DNA of 64,000 nt, taken from NCBI RefSeq assembly GCF_027922185.1, contig NZ_BSFE01000001.1, positions 635,317 through 699,316 of the forward strand, read 5' to 3'. Positions 35,373 to 44,127 of the stretch are shown here, piece by piece. The notes beneath the pieces were generated by a model, which had not been told where the DNA came from, searched no databases, and saw only the letters and a program-made list of their open reading frames with translations. The position numbers and the translations under genes were made by a program. This DNA comes from Maricaulis virginensis. Its GTDB lineage: Bacteria; Pseudomonadota; Alphaproteobacteria; Caulobacterales; Maricaulaceae. Position 1 is the stretch's first letter. Each line of letters begins with the position of its first letter.

Positions 35373-37040
35373 ATGAATACCCGCCGCGACAATTCCCGCA
35401 TCATCCGCGCCAGGCATGGCAGTGAACTCGACGCCACCCACTGGGCGGCCGAGGCGCCGCTGCGCATGCTGATGAACAATCTCGACCCCGAAGTGGCCGA
35501 GAAGCCGGAAGAACTGGTCGTCTATGGCGGGATCGGCCGGGCCGCGCGCGACTGGGAGAGTTTCGACCGGATCGTTGCGACCCTGAAACGGTTGAAGGAA
35601 GACGAGACGCTGCTGGTCCAGTCCGGCAAGCCGGTGGGCGTGTTCCGCACCCACAAGGACGCGCCGCGCGTGCTGATCGCCAACTCCAATCTCGTGCCCC
35701 ACTGGGCAAACTGGGACCATTTCCGCGAGCTCGATAGGAAGGGGCTCATGATGTACGGCCAGATGACGGCCGGGTCCTGGATCTATATCGGCTCGCAGGG
35801 CATCGTTCAGGGCACGTACGAGACCTTCGTCGAAGCCGGGCGCCAGCATTATGACGGCGATCTGGCCGGCCGCTGGATCCTGACCGGCGGCCTGGGCGGG
35901 ATGGGCGGCGCCCAGCCGCTGGCCGCGACCATGGCGGGCGCCTCCATGCTGGCCGTGGAATGCCAGCCGAGCCGGATCGAGATGCGCCTGAAGACCGGCT
36001 ATCTGGACCGCAGGGCCGACACGCTCGACGAGGCGATGGACATCATCAACGACGCCGTGGCGAAGAAGGAAGCCGTCTCGGTCGGCCTGCTGGGCAATGC
36101 GGCCGAGGTGTTCCCGGAGCTGGTGAAGCGCGGCATCAAGCCGGACATGGTCACCGACCAGACCTCGGCGCACGACCCGGTCAATGGCTATCTGCCCGCC
36201 GGCTGGAGCCTGGCCGAATGGGACGAGAAGCGCGAGAGCGATCCCGCTGCCGTCGAAAAAGCCGCCAAGGCCTCGATGGCCGTGCAGGTAAAGGCGATGC
36301 TCGACTTCTGGGAGATGGGCATCCCGACGCTCGACTATGGCAATAATATCCGCCAGATGGCCCAGGATGAGGGCGTTGCGAACGCCTTCGATTTCCCCGG
36401 TTTCGTGCCGGCCTATATCCGCCCGCTCTTCTGCCGCGGCATCGGCCCCTTCCGCTGGGCGGCGCTGTCGGGCGATCCGGAGGATATCTACAAGACCGAC
36501 GCAAAGGTGAAGGAACTCATCCCGGACAACCCGCACCTGCATCGCTGGCTCGACATGGCGCGCGAGCGCATCCGGTTCCAGGGCCTGCCGGCGCGGATCT
36601 GCTGGGTCGGGCTGGGCGAACGGCACAAGCTGGGCCTCGCCTTCAACGAGATGGTGGCGAAGGGCGAGCTTTCGGCGCCCGTCGTGATCGGCCGCGATCA
36701 CCTCGATTCAGGCTCGGTCGCCAGCCCCAACCGGGAAACCGAAGGCATGATGGACGGGTCCGACGCCGTCGCCGACTGGCCGCTCCTCAACGCGCTGCTC
36801 AACACCGCCTCCGGCGCCACCTGGGTCTCGCTGCATCATGGCGGCGGGGTCGGCATGGGCTATTCCCTGCACTCCGGCCAGGTCGTCATGGCCGACGGCA
36901 CACCGGAAGCTGCCAAACGCGTCGGCCGCGTCCTGTGGAACGATCCTGGCACCGGCGTGATGCGCCATGCGGATGCCGGGTACGAGATCGCGAAGGATTG
37001 CGCGCGGGAGCAGGGGCTGGATCTGCCGAGCGTGGTGTAG
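35373..37040 (+). CDS. hutU: Urocanate hydratase
   Basis: The NAD-dependent enzyme converts urocanate to imidazolone-propionate, step two of histidine breakdown. The 555-residue protein shows the urocanase signature around GGLGGMGGAQPLA, the Cys-containing FCRGIGPFRW segment and the C-terminal LHHGGGVGMGYSLHSGQ. Start at 35373: an AAGGAAAGTCTCTT leader precedes ATG and the first residues fit the family. It is last in the hut unit although second in the pathway, and it is cut off from hutG by a repeat. Confidence 0.96.
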   Translation: MNTRRDNSRIIRARHGSELDATHWAAEAPLRMLMNNLDPEVAEKPEELVVYGGIGRAARDWESFDRIVATLKRLKEDETLLVQSGKPVGVFRTHKDAPRVLIANSNLVPHWANWDHFRELDRKGLMMYGQMTAGSWIYIGSQGIVQGTYETFVEAGRQHYDGDLAGRWILTGGLGGMGGAQPLAATMAGASMLAVECQPSRIEMRLKTGYLDRRADTLDEAMDIINDAVAKKEAVSVGLLGNAAEVFPELVKRGIKPDMVTDQTSAHDPVNGYLPAGWSLAEWDEKRESDPAAVEKAAKASMAVQVKAMLDFWEMGIPTLDYGNNIRQMAQDEGVANAFDFPGFVPAYIRPLFCRGIGPFRWAALSGDPEDIYKTDAKVKELIPDNPHLHRWLDMARERIRFQGLPARICWVGLGERHKLGLAFNEMVAKGELSAPVVIGRDHLDSGSVASPNRETEGMMDGSDAVADWPLLNALLNTASGATWVSLHHGGGVGMGYSLHSGQVVMADGTPEAAKRVGRVLWNDPGTGVMRHADAGYEIAKDCAREQGLDLPSVV

Positions 37041-37052
37041 GACTTTCGCAGC

Positions 37053-37155
37053 TGCTTTCCCCGGAGGAGCGGAGCGAATTCCGGGGCCTGGCGGCGCGGG
37101 CCGTGGTGCGAAGTTGTCGACAACGCCAGACCCCGGAACACGTCCGGGGGAAGTG
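37053..37155. repeat. Intergenic inverted repeat after hutU, block 1
   Basis: The hutU-kbl gap (37041-37477) has no gene. In this block TTCCGGGGCCTGGC on the left pairs imperfectly with GCCAGACCCCGGAA on the right, and outer CTTTCCCCGGA pairs with TCCGGGGGAAG. The result would be one long hairpin. Confidence 0.6.
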
Positions 37156-37178
37156 GTAGAATAATCCCGCCTCCACCA

Positions 37179-37286
37179 TCGTCATTCCGGCGAAAGCCGG
37201 AACCCAGATCGCAGAACTCGGTCGGAACCTGATTGGCACGATCCCGCTTTGTGATCTGGGCCCTGACTTTCATCAGGGTGACGACC
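37179..37286. repeat. Intergenic inverted repeat after hutU, block 2
   Basis: CGTCATTCCGGCGAAAGCCGG followed by AACCCAG is answered at the other end by CTGGG and AGGGTGACGA. The left half contains its own small hairpin, CCGGCgaaaGCCGG. This resembles widespread alphaproteobacterial GTCATTCCGG...GGTGACGA repeats. The remaining gap to kbl (37287-37477) holds a GC-rich block with CCTCTCCCCGGCGGGAGAGAGG near 37380. Confidence 0.65.
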
Positions 37287-37477
37287 CGTAGACCGGGACG
37301 GTAAGCGCCGTCTGCTCGATGGAAAAGCCGCCTGTCCCCCGCTCCGCTGACGCGCGCCCCTTACCCCTCGCTGCGCTCGGACCTCTCCCCGGCGGGAGAG
37401 AGGTGGCGTTGCGCCGGGATGACAATGGAAATCGGGAGCAATAGAAACATGGCAACGAATCCCCGAGGAGCCCCGCC

Positions 37478-38680
37478 ATGTCCGACGCCTTTTTTGCCGA
37501 TCTTCGTGCCGAGCTGGAAAATATCGAGGCGGACGGGCTCTACAAGCGTGAGCGGATCATCACCTCGCAGCAATTCTCCGAGATCGATGTGCGGGCGAAT
37601 GGCGATGAGAGCCATGTCATCAATTTCTGCGCCAACAACTATCTCGGCCTGGCCAACCGGCCGGAACTGATCGAGGCCGCCAAGGCGACCCTGGACAGTC
37701 ATGGTTTCGGCGTGGCCTCGGTGCGCTTCATCTGCGGCACGCAGGACCTGCACAAGCAGCTGGAGGCGAAGATCGCCGAATTCACCGGCTGCGAGGACGC
37801 CATCCTCTACGCCGCCGCCTTCGACGCGAATGGCGGCGTGTTCGAACCGCTGCTGGGGCCGGAGGATGCGATCATCTCCGACGCGCTCAACCACGCCTCG
37901 ATCATCGACGGTGTGCGCCTGTGCAAGGCGAAGCGCTATCGCTACGCCAATTCGGACATGGCCGATCTGGAGACCCAGCTGAAACAGGCCCGGGCCGACG
38001 GCGCGCGCCACATACTGATCGTCACCGACGGCGTGTTTTCCATGGACGGCTATATCGCCAATCTGCCGGAGATCGTGCGGCTGGCGAAACAGTATGACGC
38101 GCTGACCATGGTGGACGATTGCCACGCGCACGGCTTCATGGGCGCGAAGGGGCGCGGCACGCCGGAACATTGCGGCGTTTTCGGCGAGATCGACATCATC
38201 ACCGGCACGCTGGGCAAGGCGCTGGGCGGGGCGATGGGCGGCTTCACCGCGGCGCGCAAGGAAATCGTCGACATGTTGCGCCAGCGCTCGCGGCCCTATC
38301 TCTTCTCCAATTCGCTGGCGCCGGCCATTGCAGGCGCATCGCTGAAGGCGCTGGATATGGTGGCCGAAGGCGACGATCTGCGCGCGCGCCTGTTCGACAA
38401 TGCCAAGCGCTTCCGCGCCGGCATGAGCGAGGCCGGTTTCGACCTCCTGCCGGGCGAGCATCCGATCATTCCGGTGATGCTGGGCGATGCGAAACTGGCC
38501 CAGGAAATGGCGGCGAAACTGATGGATGAGGGCGTTTATGTGATCGGCTTCTTCTATCCGGTGGTGCCCAAGGGCAAGGCCCGCATCCGCACCCAGATGT
38601 CCGCCGCCCACACGCCGGAGATGATCGACCGCGCCGTCGCCGCCTTCACCAAGGTGGGCAAGGCGATGGGCGTGATCTGA
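37478..38680 (+). CDS. kbl: 2-amino-3-ketobutyrate CoA ligase (glycine C-acetyltransferase)
   Basis: The PLP enzyme cleaves 2-amino-3-oxobutyrate with CoA to glycine and acetyl-CoA, acting after threonine dehydrogenase. The 400-residue alpha-oxoamine synthase shows FCANNYLGLA, DDCHAHGF and the PLP lysine in GTLGKALGGAMGG (Lys247). The ATG at 37478 follows CGAGGAGCC. tdh lies 3.7 kb downstream on the same strand instead of adjacent, which is the usual arrangement. Confidence 0.96.
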   Translation: MSDAFFADLRAELENIEADGLYKRERIITSQQFSEIDVRANGDESHVINFCANNYLGLANRPELIEAAKATLDSHGFGVASVRFICGTQDLHKQLEAKIAEFTGCEDAILYAAAFDANGGVFEPLLGPEDAIISDALNHASIIDGVRLCKAKRYRYANSDMADLETQLKQARADGARHILIVTDGVFSMDGYIANLPEIVRLAKQYDALTMVDDCHAHGFMGAKGRGTPEHCGVFGEIDIITGTLGKALGGAMGGFTAARKEIVDMLRQRSRPYLFSNSLAPAIAGASLKALDMVAEGDDLRARLFDNAKRFRAGMSEAGFDLLPGEHPIIPVMLGDAKLAQEMAAKLMDEGVYVIGFFYPVVPKGKARIRTQMSAAHTPEMIDRAVAAFTKVGKAMGVI

Positions 38681-38864
38681 CGTTCCTCCCCACGCGAGTG
38701 GGGAAGAAAGCACCGTACTGCGGGACGGGCGCCATCGGTTTCCCGCTGCCCCTTTGCCCGAATGGCGCTAGTATTGTCCGGCAGTTTCGCCCTTGCGGCG
38801 AAGTTCTGCATCCGAATGATCGCTTGGGGGCATCACACGGGTAACGGTGACACAGGGGACCGAT

Positions 38865-40043
38865 ATGACGGATACCAGCGAAATGCGCGCCAGCAGCGCT
38901 CGTCCTTCCGACGAGATGCTGCCCTTCCTCAATAATTTCCACGACATCTTCACCACGCTCGGCGTGCTGATCCTGCTGGGCGGGCTCGGCGCCGGCGCCG
39001 GCCAGGTGATGGCCGGGCTCGACATGGCCGAGGGCAGCCAGGCCTGGCAGAACATATTGATGGCGCTGATCGGCGGTATCGCCGTGTTCGCCTGGTTCCT
39101 GTCCGCCCTGCTGGTCGGCAAGCAGCGCCGCATCCTGCCCGGCATCGTGCTGTCGGGTGTGTTCGGTGTCGCGACAGCCATCGTGCTGGTCTGGGGCTAT
39201 GCCCAGTTCCTGATCCACGTCACGGGCATTTCCGAAAGCAGTTTCGAGCTGGGCAGCGAGAGCGCCGAAAACATGGCCTTCGGCCGCGACGCGGTGATGG
39301 CGGTGGTGTCGCAGATCCCGCTTTCCGTGCGCGTCATGCCGGTCGTGTTCGGCCTCGCCTTCGTGCTGCCGATGATCGCCTATTACCGCGTCTATCGCCT
39401 GCCGTTTGCCGGCGGTCTGGTCGGCGCCGGCACGGTGATGACGGCCGTGCTGACCCTGCTCGTCATCGAGCCCTATACGGCCATTGTCTGGATGCCGACG
39501 ATCAATGTCGCCGCCGGTGCTGCCCTGCTGCTGGCGGGGATCATGTTCGATGCTCGCGACCCGGGCCGCGAAACGCGCCTGTCCGGCACGGCCTTCTGGC
39601 TGCATTTCTTTGCCGCCCCGATCCTGCTGGGCGCGGTGCTCAACATGGCGCAGGTCGGCCTCACGCTCGGCGAGAGCGATTTCGCGAATCCTGACGCGAT
39701 CAATTTGTTTGCAGCCCTGGCGACAGATAGTGCCGAGGCGATGCGCCTCGCCGTGACAGCCCTGGTGGTGATCGGCCTGTTTGCGCTGGTCTCGCTGCTG
39801 ATCAACCGGCGCGCGCTGATCGTCTCCGGCCTGGTGACCGCGGGCGTGTCGATCGGCGTCATCGTCAATTCGACCGATCTGGGTGCCGGCGTGGTTGTCG
39901 CCGTGACGCTGCTGGTGCTGGGCGGGATTGTTGTCCTGCTGGGCGCGGCGTGGAACCCGGTGCGCCGGCTCCTGCTTCTGCCCATCCCGCAGGACGGCCC
40001 CCTCGGCCGCATCTTCCCGCCGGTCAGCGCCGCCGAAGGCTGA
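38865..40043 (+). CDS. Polytopic membrane protein of unknown function
   Basis: The 392-residue protein has a soluble N-terminus of about 35 residues, then roughly ten hydrophobic segments (first LGVLILLGGLGAGAG, last VVVAVTLLVLGGIVVLLGAAW). It ends NPVRRLLLLPIP...GRIFPP, a form also seen in DUF2157/DUF4401-type membrane proteins. No transporter signature is visible. The ATG at 38865 behind AGGGGACC is preferred over GTG at 38847. A strong terminator follows the stop codon. Confidence 0.75.
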   Translation: MTDTSEMRASSARPSDEMLPFLNNFHDIFTTLGVLILLGGLGAGAGQVMAGLDMAEGSQAWQNILMALIGGIAVFAWFLSALLVGKQRRILPGIVLSGVFGVATAIVLVWGYAQFLIHVTGISESSFELGSESAENMAFGRDAVMAVVSQIPLSVRVMPVVFGLAFVLPMIAYYRVYRLPFAGGLVGAGTVMTAVLTLLVIEPYTAIVWMPTINVAAGAALLLAGIMFDARDPGRETRLSGTAFWLHFFAAPILLGAVLNMAQVGLTLGESDFANPDAINLFAALATDSAEAMRLAVTALVVIGLFALVSLLINRRALIVSGLVTAGVSIGVIVNSTDLGAGVVVAVTLLVLGGIVVLLGAAWNPVRRLLLLPIPQDGPLGRIFPPVSAAEG

Positions 40044-40066
40044 CCGCCCGCGTCGGCAAAGGAATG

Positions 40067-40100
40067 AGGCCGCCCTGCGCAAGAGCGGGGCGGCCTTTTT
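40067..40100 (+). terminator. Rho-independent terminator after the membrane protein gene
   Basis: AGGCCGCCC (40067-40075) pairs with GGGCGGCCT (40088-40096), with a 12-nt loop, followed by TTTTT and CTTT. It lies 24 nt after the stop at 40043, so kbl and tdh are not on one uninterrupted transcript. Confidence 0.9.
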
Positions 40101-40185
40101 CTTTGCCTGATGCCGGTCACGCCCGGCCATTTACGCGGTCGCCGGGAACACCGATCATGGCCTTCGCAGCGGGAGGCGAGAGGAC

Positions 40186-41295
40186 ATGACCCACGATACG
40201 GACGCCATCATCATCGGGGCCGGGGCTGTCGGGCTGGCCTGTGCCTATGCCCTGGTGCAGCGCGGTTTCGAGACGATCGTGCTGGAGAAGGGACGGGCGA
40301 TCGGGCAGGGCGTCTCCTCGCGCAATTCCGAGGTGATCCATGGCGGGCTCTACTATCCTTCAGGTTCGCTGAAGGCGCGGCTGTGCGTCGAGGGGCGCCG
40401 CAAGCTGTATGACTTCCTCGCCAGCCATCATGTGGCGCATGAGATGTGCGGCAAGCTGGTCGTGGCGACCGAGCCGCACGAGATCGAGCGGCTGGACGCG
40501 ATCCTCGACCAGGCTGAGGCAAACGGTGTGGAGGGCATGCAACGCCTCACCGGCGCGGAAGCGCGGGCACTGGAGCCCGGGCTGCGGGCCGAGGCAGCGC
40601 TGCTCTCGCAGACCAGCGGTGTGATGGATGCCCATGGCTATATGGACGCGCTGGCCGGCGAGATTTCCGCCCGGGGCGGGGCGATTGCCGTCAACACGCC
40701 GTTCGCCGGTGCGCGGCCTCTGGAGGGCGGCGGCTTTGCGATCCGCACGGGCGGCGATCATGCAACCGAGGTCACGGCGCGTCATCTGGTGATCGCGGCC
40801 GGTCTGGATGCCCAGGCGGCCGCCGGCACGGTGGAAACCTATCCGGCCGACGCCATCCCGCCGCTGCATCTGGGCAAGGGCGTCTATTTCACCATGGCCG
40901 GCAGAGCGCCGTTCCGGCATCTCGTCTACCCGCTGCCCATTCCCGGCGCGCTGGGCACGCATTACCGCCGCGATCTGGGCGGGCAGGCGCGGTTCGGGCC
41001 GGACCTGGAGTTTGTCGCGAACGAGGATTACAGCGTCGACCCGGCCCGCGGCGAGGCCTTCTACGCCACGATCCGCCGTTTCTGGCCGGACCTGCCCGAT
41101 GGTGCCCTGGTGCCCGATTATGCCGGTATCCGCCCCAAACTGCACGGGCCGGGCGAGCCCCATCCCGACTGGCGCATTGATGGCGCCGGGCAGCACGGGC
41201 TGAAAGGCCTGGTCACGCTGTTCGGCATCGAAAGCCCGGGGCTGACAGGCTCGCTGGCGATCGGCGAGCATGTTGCGGGGATGCTGGCGGGGTAG
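40186..41295 (+). CDS. FAD-dependent oxidoreductase, L-2-hydroxyglutarate dehydrogenase-like
   Basis: The 369-residue DAO-fold flavoprotein begins with the dinucleotide motif IIIGAGAVGLACAYAL. It has RNSEVIHGGLYYPSGSLKARLC, which is typical of the LhgO/L2HGDH branch, and a C-terminal HGLKGLVTLFGIESPGLTGSLA. Enzymes of this branch oxidise L-2-hydroxyglutarate or related 2-hydroxy acids and pass electrons to the membrane. Substrate is inferred from family resemblance only. The ATG at 40186 follows GCGAGAGGAC. Confidence 0.8.
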   Translation: MTHDTDAIIIGAGAVGLACAYALVQRGFETIVLEKGRAIGQGVSSRNSEVIHGGLYYPSGSLKARLCVEGRRKLYDFLASHHVAHEMCGKLVVATEPHEIERLDAILDQAEANGVEGMQRLTGAEARALEPGLRAEAALLSQTSGVMDAHGYMDALAGEISARGGAIAVNTPFAGARPLEGGGFAIRTGGDHATEVTARHLVIAAGLDAQAAAGTVETYPADAIPPLHLGKGVYFTMAGRAPFRHLVYPLPIPGALGTHYRRDLGGQARFGPDLEFVANEDYSVDPARGEAFYATIRRFWPDLPDGALVPDYAGIRPKLHGPGEPHPDWRIDGAGQHGLKGLVTLFGIESPGLTGSLAIGEHVAGMLAG

Positions 41296-41306
41296 CACGC
41301 TGACAT

Positions 41307-41466
41307 GTCCTGCCCCTTGATGGGGCAGGGGGACCGCGCCGCAGGCCTGGTGGATGGGGTGGGGGCGAGGCGCTGCCGGTTATGCGCTTGACGACCCGGC
41401 GCCGGGGTTCACCCCTTCCGGCCCGGCGCTGCGCGGCGGCCCACCTTCCCCATCAAAGGGGAAGGA
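41307..41466. repeat. Family-A intergenic inverted repeat, copy 3 (inverted)
   Basis: The left end CCTGCCCCTTGATGGGGCAGG and right end CCTTCCCCATCAAAGGGGAAGG flank an interior containing CCGGGGTTCACCCCTTCC. That is the reverse complement of the marker in copies 1 and 2, so this copy lies in the opposite orientation. It fills the 236-nt gap before the next membrane protein gene. Confidence 0.8.
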
Positions 41467-41531
41467 CCATTCTTTGCCTTGTCGCGGCGCGCCGATCATG
41501 CCCAAATCCTGCCGGGGAAGGGGAGGCTGAC

Positions 41532-42377
41532 ATGACACCATCGCGTTGGGCCTTCGGGCTTTGCATCCTGTTTGCGCTGGCAACGACCCTGCTGACACTG
41601 GCCTTCGGCACACCGCCGGAACCGGCCGTGCCGCTGCATTCCGGTTTCAGCACCCCCATCCTGGCCCTGGAATTCGCCACGCAGGTGGCGCATCTCGACT
41701 TCCTGCAGGGCGAGGCCGGCGCGGAGATGCGCGACTACATCCGGCACGTGCAGTTCATCGATGTCTTCTTCCCCGTCGCCTATGCGGGCATGGCCGCCTG
41801 CCTCTTCCTGGGCATGGCGATGCGGGGCAATATCTTCGCCGTTCTCGGCGTCGGCCTGGCCGTGGCGACCATCGTTGCGGACTGGCAGGAAAACGCCACG
41901 ATCGACGATATTCTCGACGAGATCGAGAACCCGCATTGCAACGCCCAGACCGTGCCGGACGATCAGGACGGGGACCCGGTCCTGCGCGACTGCCTGTCGG
42001 ACGAGGTGTTCGAGAATGCCCCGCCGGCGCTGGAACTGGCCTCCTTCGTGTTCGACAGCTTCCTGCCGATCCGGATCGAATTCCTGCGCGAGGACACCTG
42101 GATCAAATGGGCGCTGATGGCGACCTATGCGGTGCTGCTTTCGGCCCTGTTATGGTTTTCCGGACGTCCGGTCTGGCATGAGTGGCGGCGCTGGCTGGCG
42201 GTGCCGCCCGCATTGGCCGCCTTTGCCATCTGTCTGACCTGGCTGACCGGTTCGAATGGCCATGTCGCGGAAATCATGAGCATACTGCTCATTCCATTCA
42301 TGCTCACTTTTCCCGCCGCCGCGGTGATGTATTTTCTCGCCAAGCCCGAAGGGTCCCGCAAGAAGGGCACCCGCTAG
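41532..42377 (+). CDS. Membrane protein of unknown function
   Basis: The 281-residue protein has an N-terminal membrane helix and about six further hydrophobic segments. A non-membrane stretch of about 100 residues (middle third) holds DWQENATIDDILDEIENPHC and a second cysteine. The C-terminal tail is basic. I recognise no family. The ATG at 41532 lies 5 nt after GGGAGGCTG; the longer open frame upstream runs through the repeat. It ends 19 nt before tdh and is likely co-transcribed with it. Confidence 0.7.
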   Translation: MTPSRWAFGLCILFALATTLLTLAFGTPPEPAVPLHSGFSTPILALEFATQVAHLDFLQGEAGAEMRDYIRHVQFIDVFFPVAYAGMAACLFLGMAMRGNIFAVLGVGLAVATIVADWQENATIDDILDEIENPHCNAQTVPDDQDGDPVLRDCLSDEVFENAPPALELASFVFDSFLPIRIEFLREDTWIKWALMATYAVLLSALLWFSGRPVWHEWRRWLAVPPALAAFAICLTWLTGSNGHVAEIMSILLIPFMLTFPAAAVMYFLAKPEGSRKKGTR

Positions 42378-42396
42378 CAAAGGTCGAGGAAAAGCC

Positions 42397-43425
42397 ATGA
42401 AAGCCCTGGTCAAGGCCAAGCCGGAAGAAGGCATCTGGATGGACGATGTGCCGATGCCCAAGATCGGCCCGGATGATGTGCTGATCCGCATCACCAAGAC
42501 CGCCATCTGCGGTACCGACATCCACATCTATAACTGGGATGACTGGGCGGCGAAGAATGTGCCCACGCCGATGGTGGTCGGCCATGAATATGCCGGCGAG
42601 ATCGTCGAGGTCGGCGGCAATGTGACCCGCGTGAAAGTGGGCCAGCGCGTCTCCGGCGAAGGCCATGTCGTCGGCGCCACTTCGCGCGCGGCGCGGGCGG
42701 GGCGCTTCCACCTCGATCCCGACACGCGCGGTGTCGGTGTGAACATCCCCGGCGCCTTTGCCGAGTACATGAAACTGCCGGCCTTCAATGTCGTACCGCT
42801 GCCGGAAGACGTGCCCGACGAGATGGGCGCCATTCTCGACCCGCTGGGTAATGCCGTGCACACGGCGCTGCAGTTCGATCTGATCGGCGAGGATGTGCTG
42901 ATCACCGGTGCCGGACCGATCGGCATCATGGCGGCGGCCATCGCCCGCCATGTCGGTGCGCGCCATGTCGTGCTGACCGACATCAATACGCACCGCCTCC
43001 ACCTGGCCAGCCAGGTCGCGCCGAATATCCGCACGGTCGATGTCTCGAAGGAAGACCTGCGCGATGTGCGCAAGGCGCTGAAGATGACGGAAGGCTTCGA
43101 TGTCGGCCTGGAAATGTCCGGCGCGCCGCAGGCTTTCGGCTCGATGCTCAACAATATGGTGATGGGCGGCAAGATCGCGATGCTCGGCCTGCCGTCCAAG
43201 CCGATCGAGGTGGATTTCGGCCAGCTCGTCCTCAAGGCCATCACGCTGAAGGGCGTCTATGGCCGCGAGATGTTCGAGACCTGGTACAAGATGATCGCCA
43301 TGCTCGAAAGCGGTCTGGACGTCTCGCGCATCATCACCCACCGCTATTCCGCCGACGAGTTCCAGAAGGGCTTCGACGCCATGCGGGCGGGCAAGTCGGG
43401 CAAGGTGGTGCTGGACTGGAGCTGA
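42397..43425 (+). CDS. tdh: L-threonine 3-dehydrogenase
   Basis: The zinc- and NAD-dependent enzyme oxidises threonine to 2-amino-3-oxobutyrate, the Kbl substrate. The 342-residue MDR protein has ICGTDIHIYNWDDWA (catalytic zinc region), GHEYAGEIVEVGG, the cofactor motif GAGPIGIMAA and LEMSGAPQAF. The length equals the family norm. It is followed after 2 nt by the nitroreductase gene. Confidence 0.96.
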   Translation: MKALVKAKPEEGIWMDDVPMPKIGPDDVLIRITKTAICGTDIHIYNWDDWAAKNVPTPMVVGHEYAGEIVEVGGNVTRVKVGQRVSGEGHVVGATSRAARAGRFHLDPDTRGVGVNIPGAFAEYMKLPAFNVVPLPEDVPDEMGAILDPLGNAVHTALQFDLIGEDVLITGAGPIGIMAAAIARHVGARHVVLTDINTHRLHLASQVAPNIRTVDVSKEDLRDVRKALKMTEGFDVGLEMSGAPQAFGSMLNNMVMGGKIAMLGLPSKPIEVDFGQLVLKAITLKGVYGREMFETWYKMIAMLESGLDVSRIITHRYSADEFQKGFDAMRAGKSGKVVLDWS

Positions 43426-43427
43426 TC

Positions 43428-44102
43428 ATGGGTGCCGAGAAACGCGTTCCGCTGGAAGGGTTCGTCGAATACGCGCCCGAGGACATGTCGTCCCGGGTTG
43501 CGGCCTTCACGGAAAATCTCCGCCGACGCCGTACGGTGCGCGATTATTCGGACCGTCCGGTCGATCGCGCGATCGTCGAACAGGCCATCCTGGCCGCCGG
43601 TTCGGCGCCGTCCGGGGCCAATCACCAGCCCTGGCATTTCGTGGTGCTGACCGATTCCGGGCGCCGCAAGGCGTTGCGCGAGGCGGCGGAGGCGGAGGAG
43701 CGGGCCTTCTATGCCGGCAAGGCGTCGGAGGAATGGCTCGAGGCACTCGCGCCGCTGGGTACGGATGCCGACAAGCCGTTTCTCGAGACCGCGCCCGTGC
43801 TGATCGCTGTCTTCGCCCAGAAGCGCGGCGGCGAGCGCGTGGGCCAGGACAAGAAGAATTATTACATCAACGAAAGCGTCGGCATCGCCTGCGGCTTCCT
43901 GCTGGCGGCCCTGCACGAGGCGGGCCTGGTGACGCTCACCCACACGCCCAATCCGATGCGCTTCCTCAACGAGGTCTGCGAGCGCCCGGTGACCGAAAAG
44001 CCCTACATGCTGATCGTCGGCGGCTATCCCGCCGAAGGCGCGACCGTGCCGGAACACGCGCTGGTGAAAAAATCCCTGGACGAGATCACGACCTGGTTGT
44101 GA
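43428..44102 (+). CDS. Nitroreductase-fold flavoprotein with iodotyrosine deiodinase triad
   Basis: The 224-residue FMN protein has RRRRTVRDYSDRPV and SAPSGANHQPWHFVV (FMN phosphate region), both typical of nitroreductases. A lid-like insertion carries Glu91-Tyr95-Lys116. The spacings of 4 and 21 residues equal those of the halotyrosine-binding triad of human iodotyrosine deiodinase (Glu157, Tyr161, Lys182). The C-terminal half GLVTLTHTPNPM...PVTEKPYMLIVGGYPA also follows that subfamily. Reductive dehalogenation of halotyrosines is therefore the best guess. The gene is 2 nt after tdh, so co-transcription is likely. Confidence 0.82.
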   Translation: MGAEKRVPLEGFVEYAPEDMSSRVAAFTENLRRRRTVRDYSDRPVDRAIVEQAILAAGSAPSGANHQPWHFVVLTDSGRRKALREAAEAEERAFYAGKASEEWLEALAPLGTDADKPFLETAPVLIAVFAQKRGGERVGQDKKNYYINESVGIACGFLLAALHEAGLVTLTHTPNPMRFLNEVCERPVTEKPYMLIVGGYPAEGATVPEHALVKKSLDEITTWL

Positions 44103-44127
44103 GTTTTCTCCTCCAGACAACACGCAC

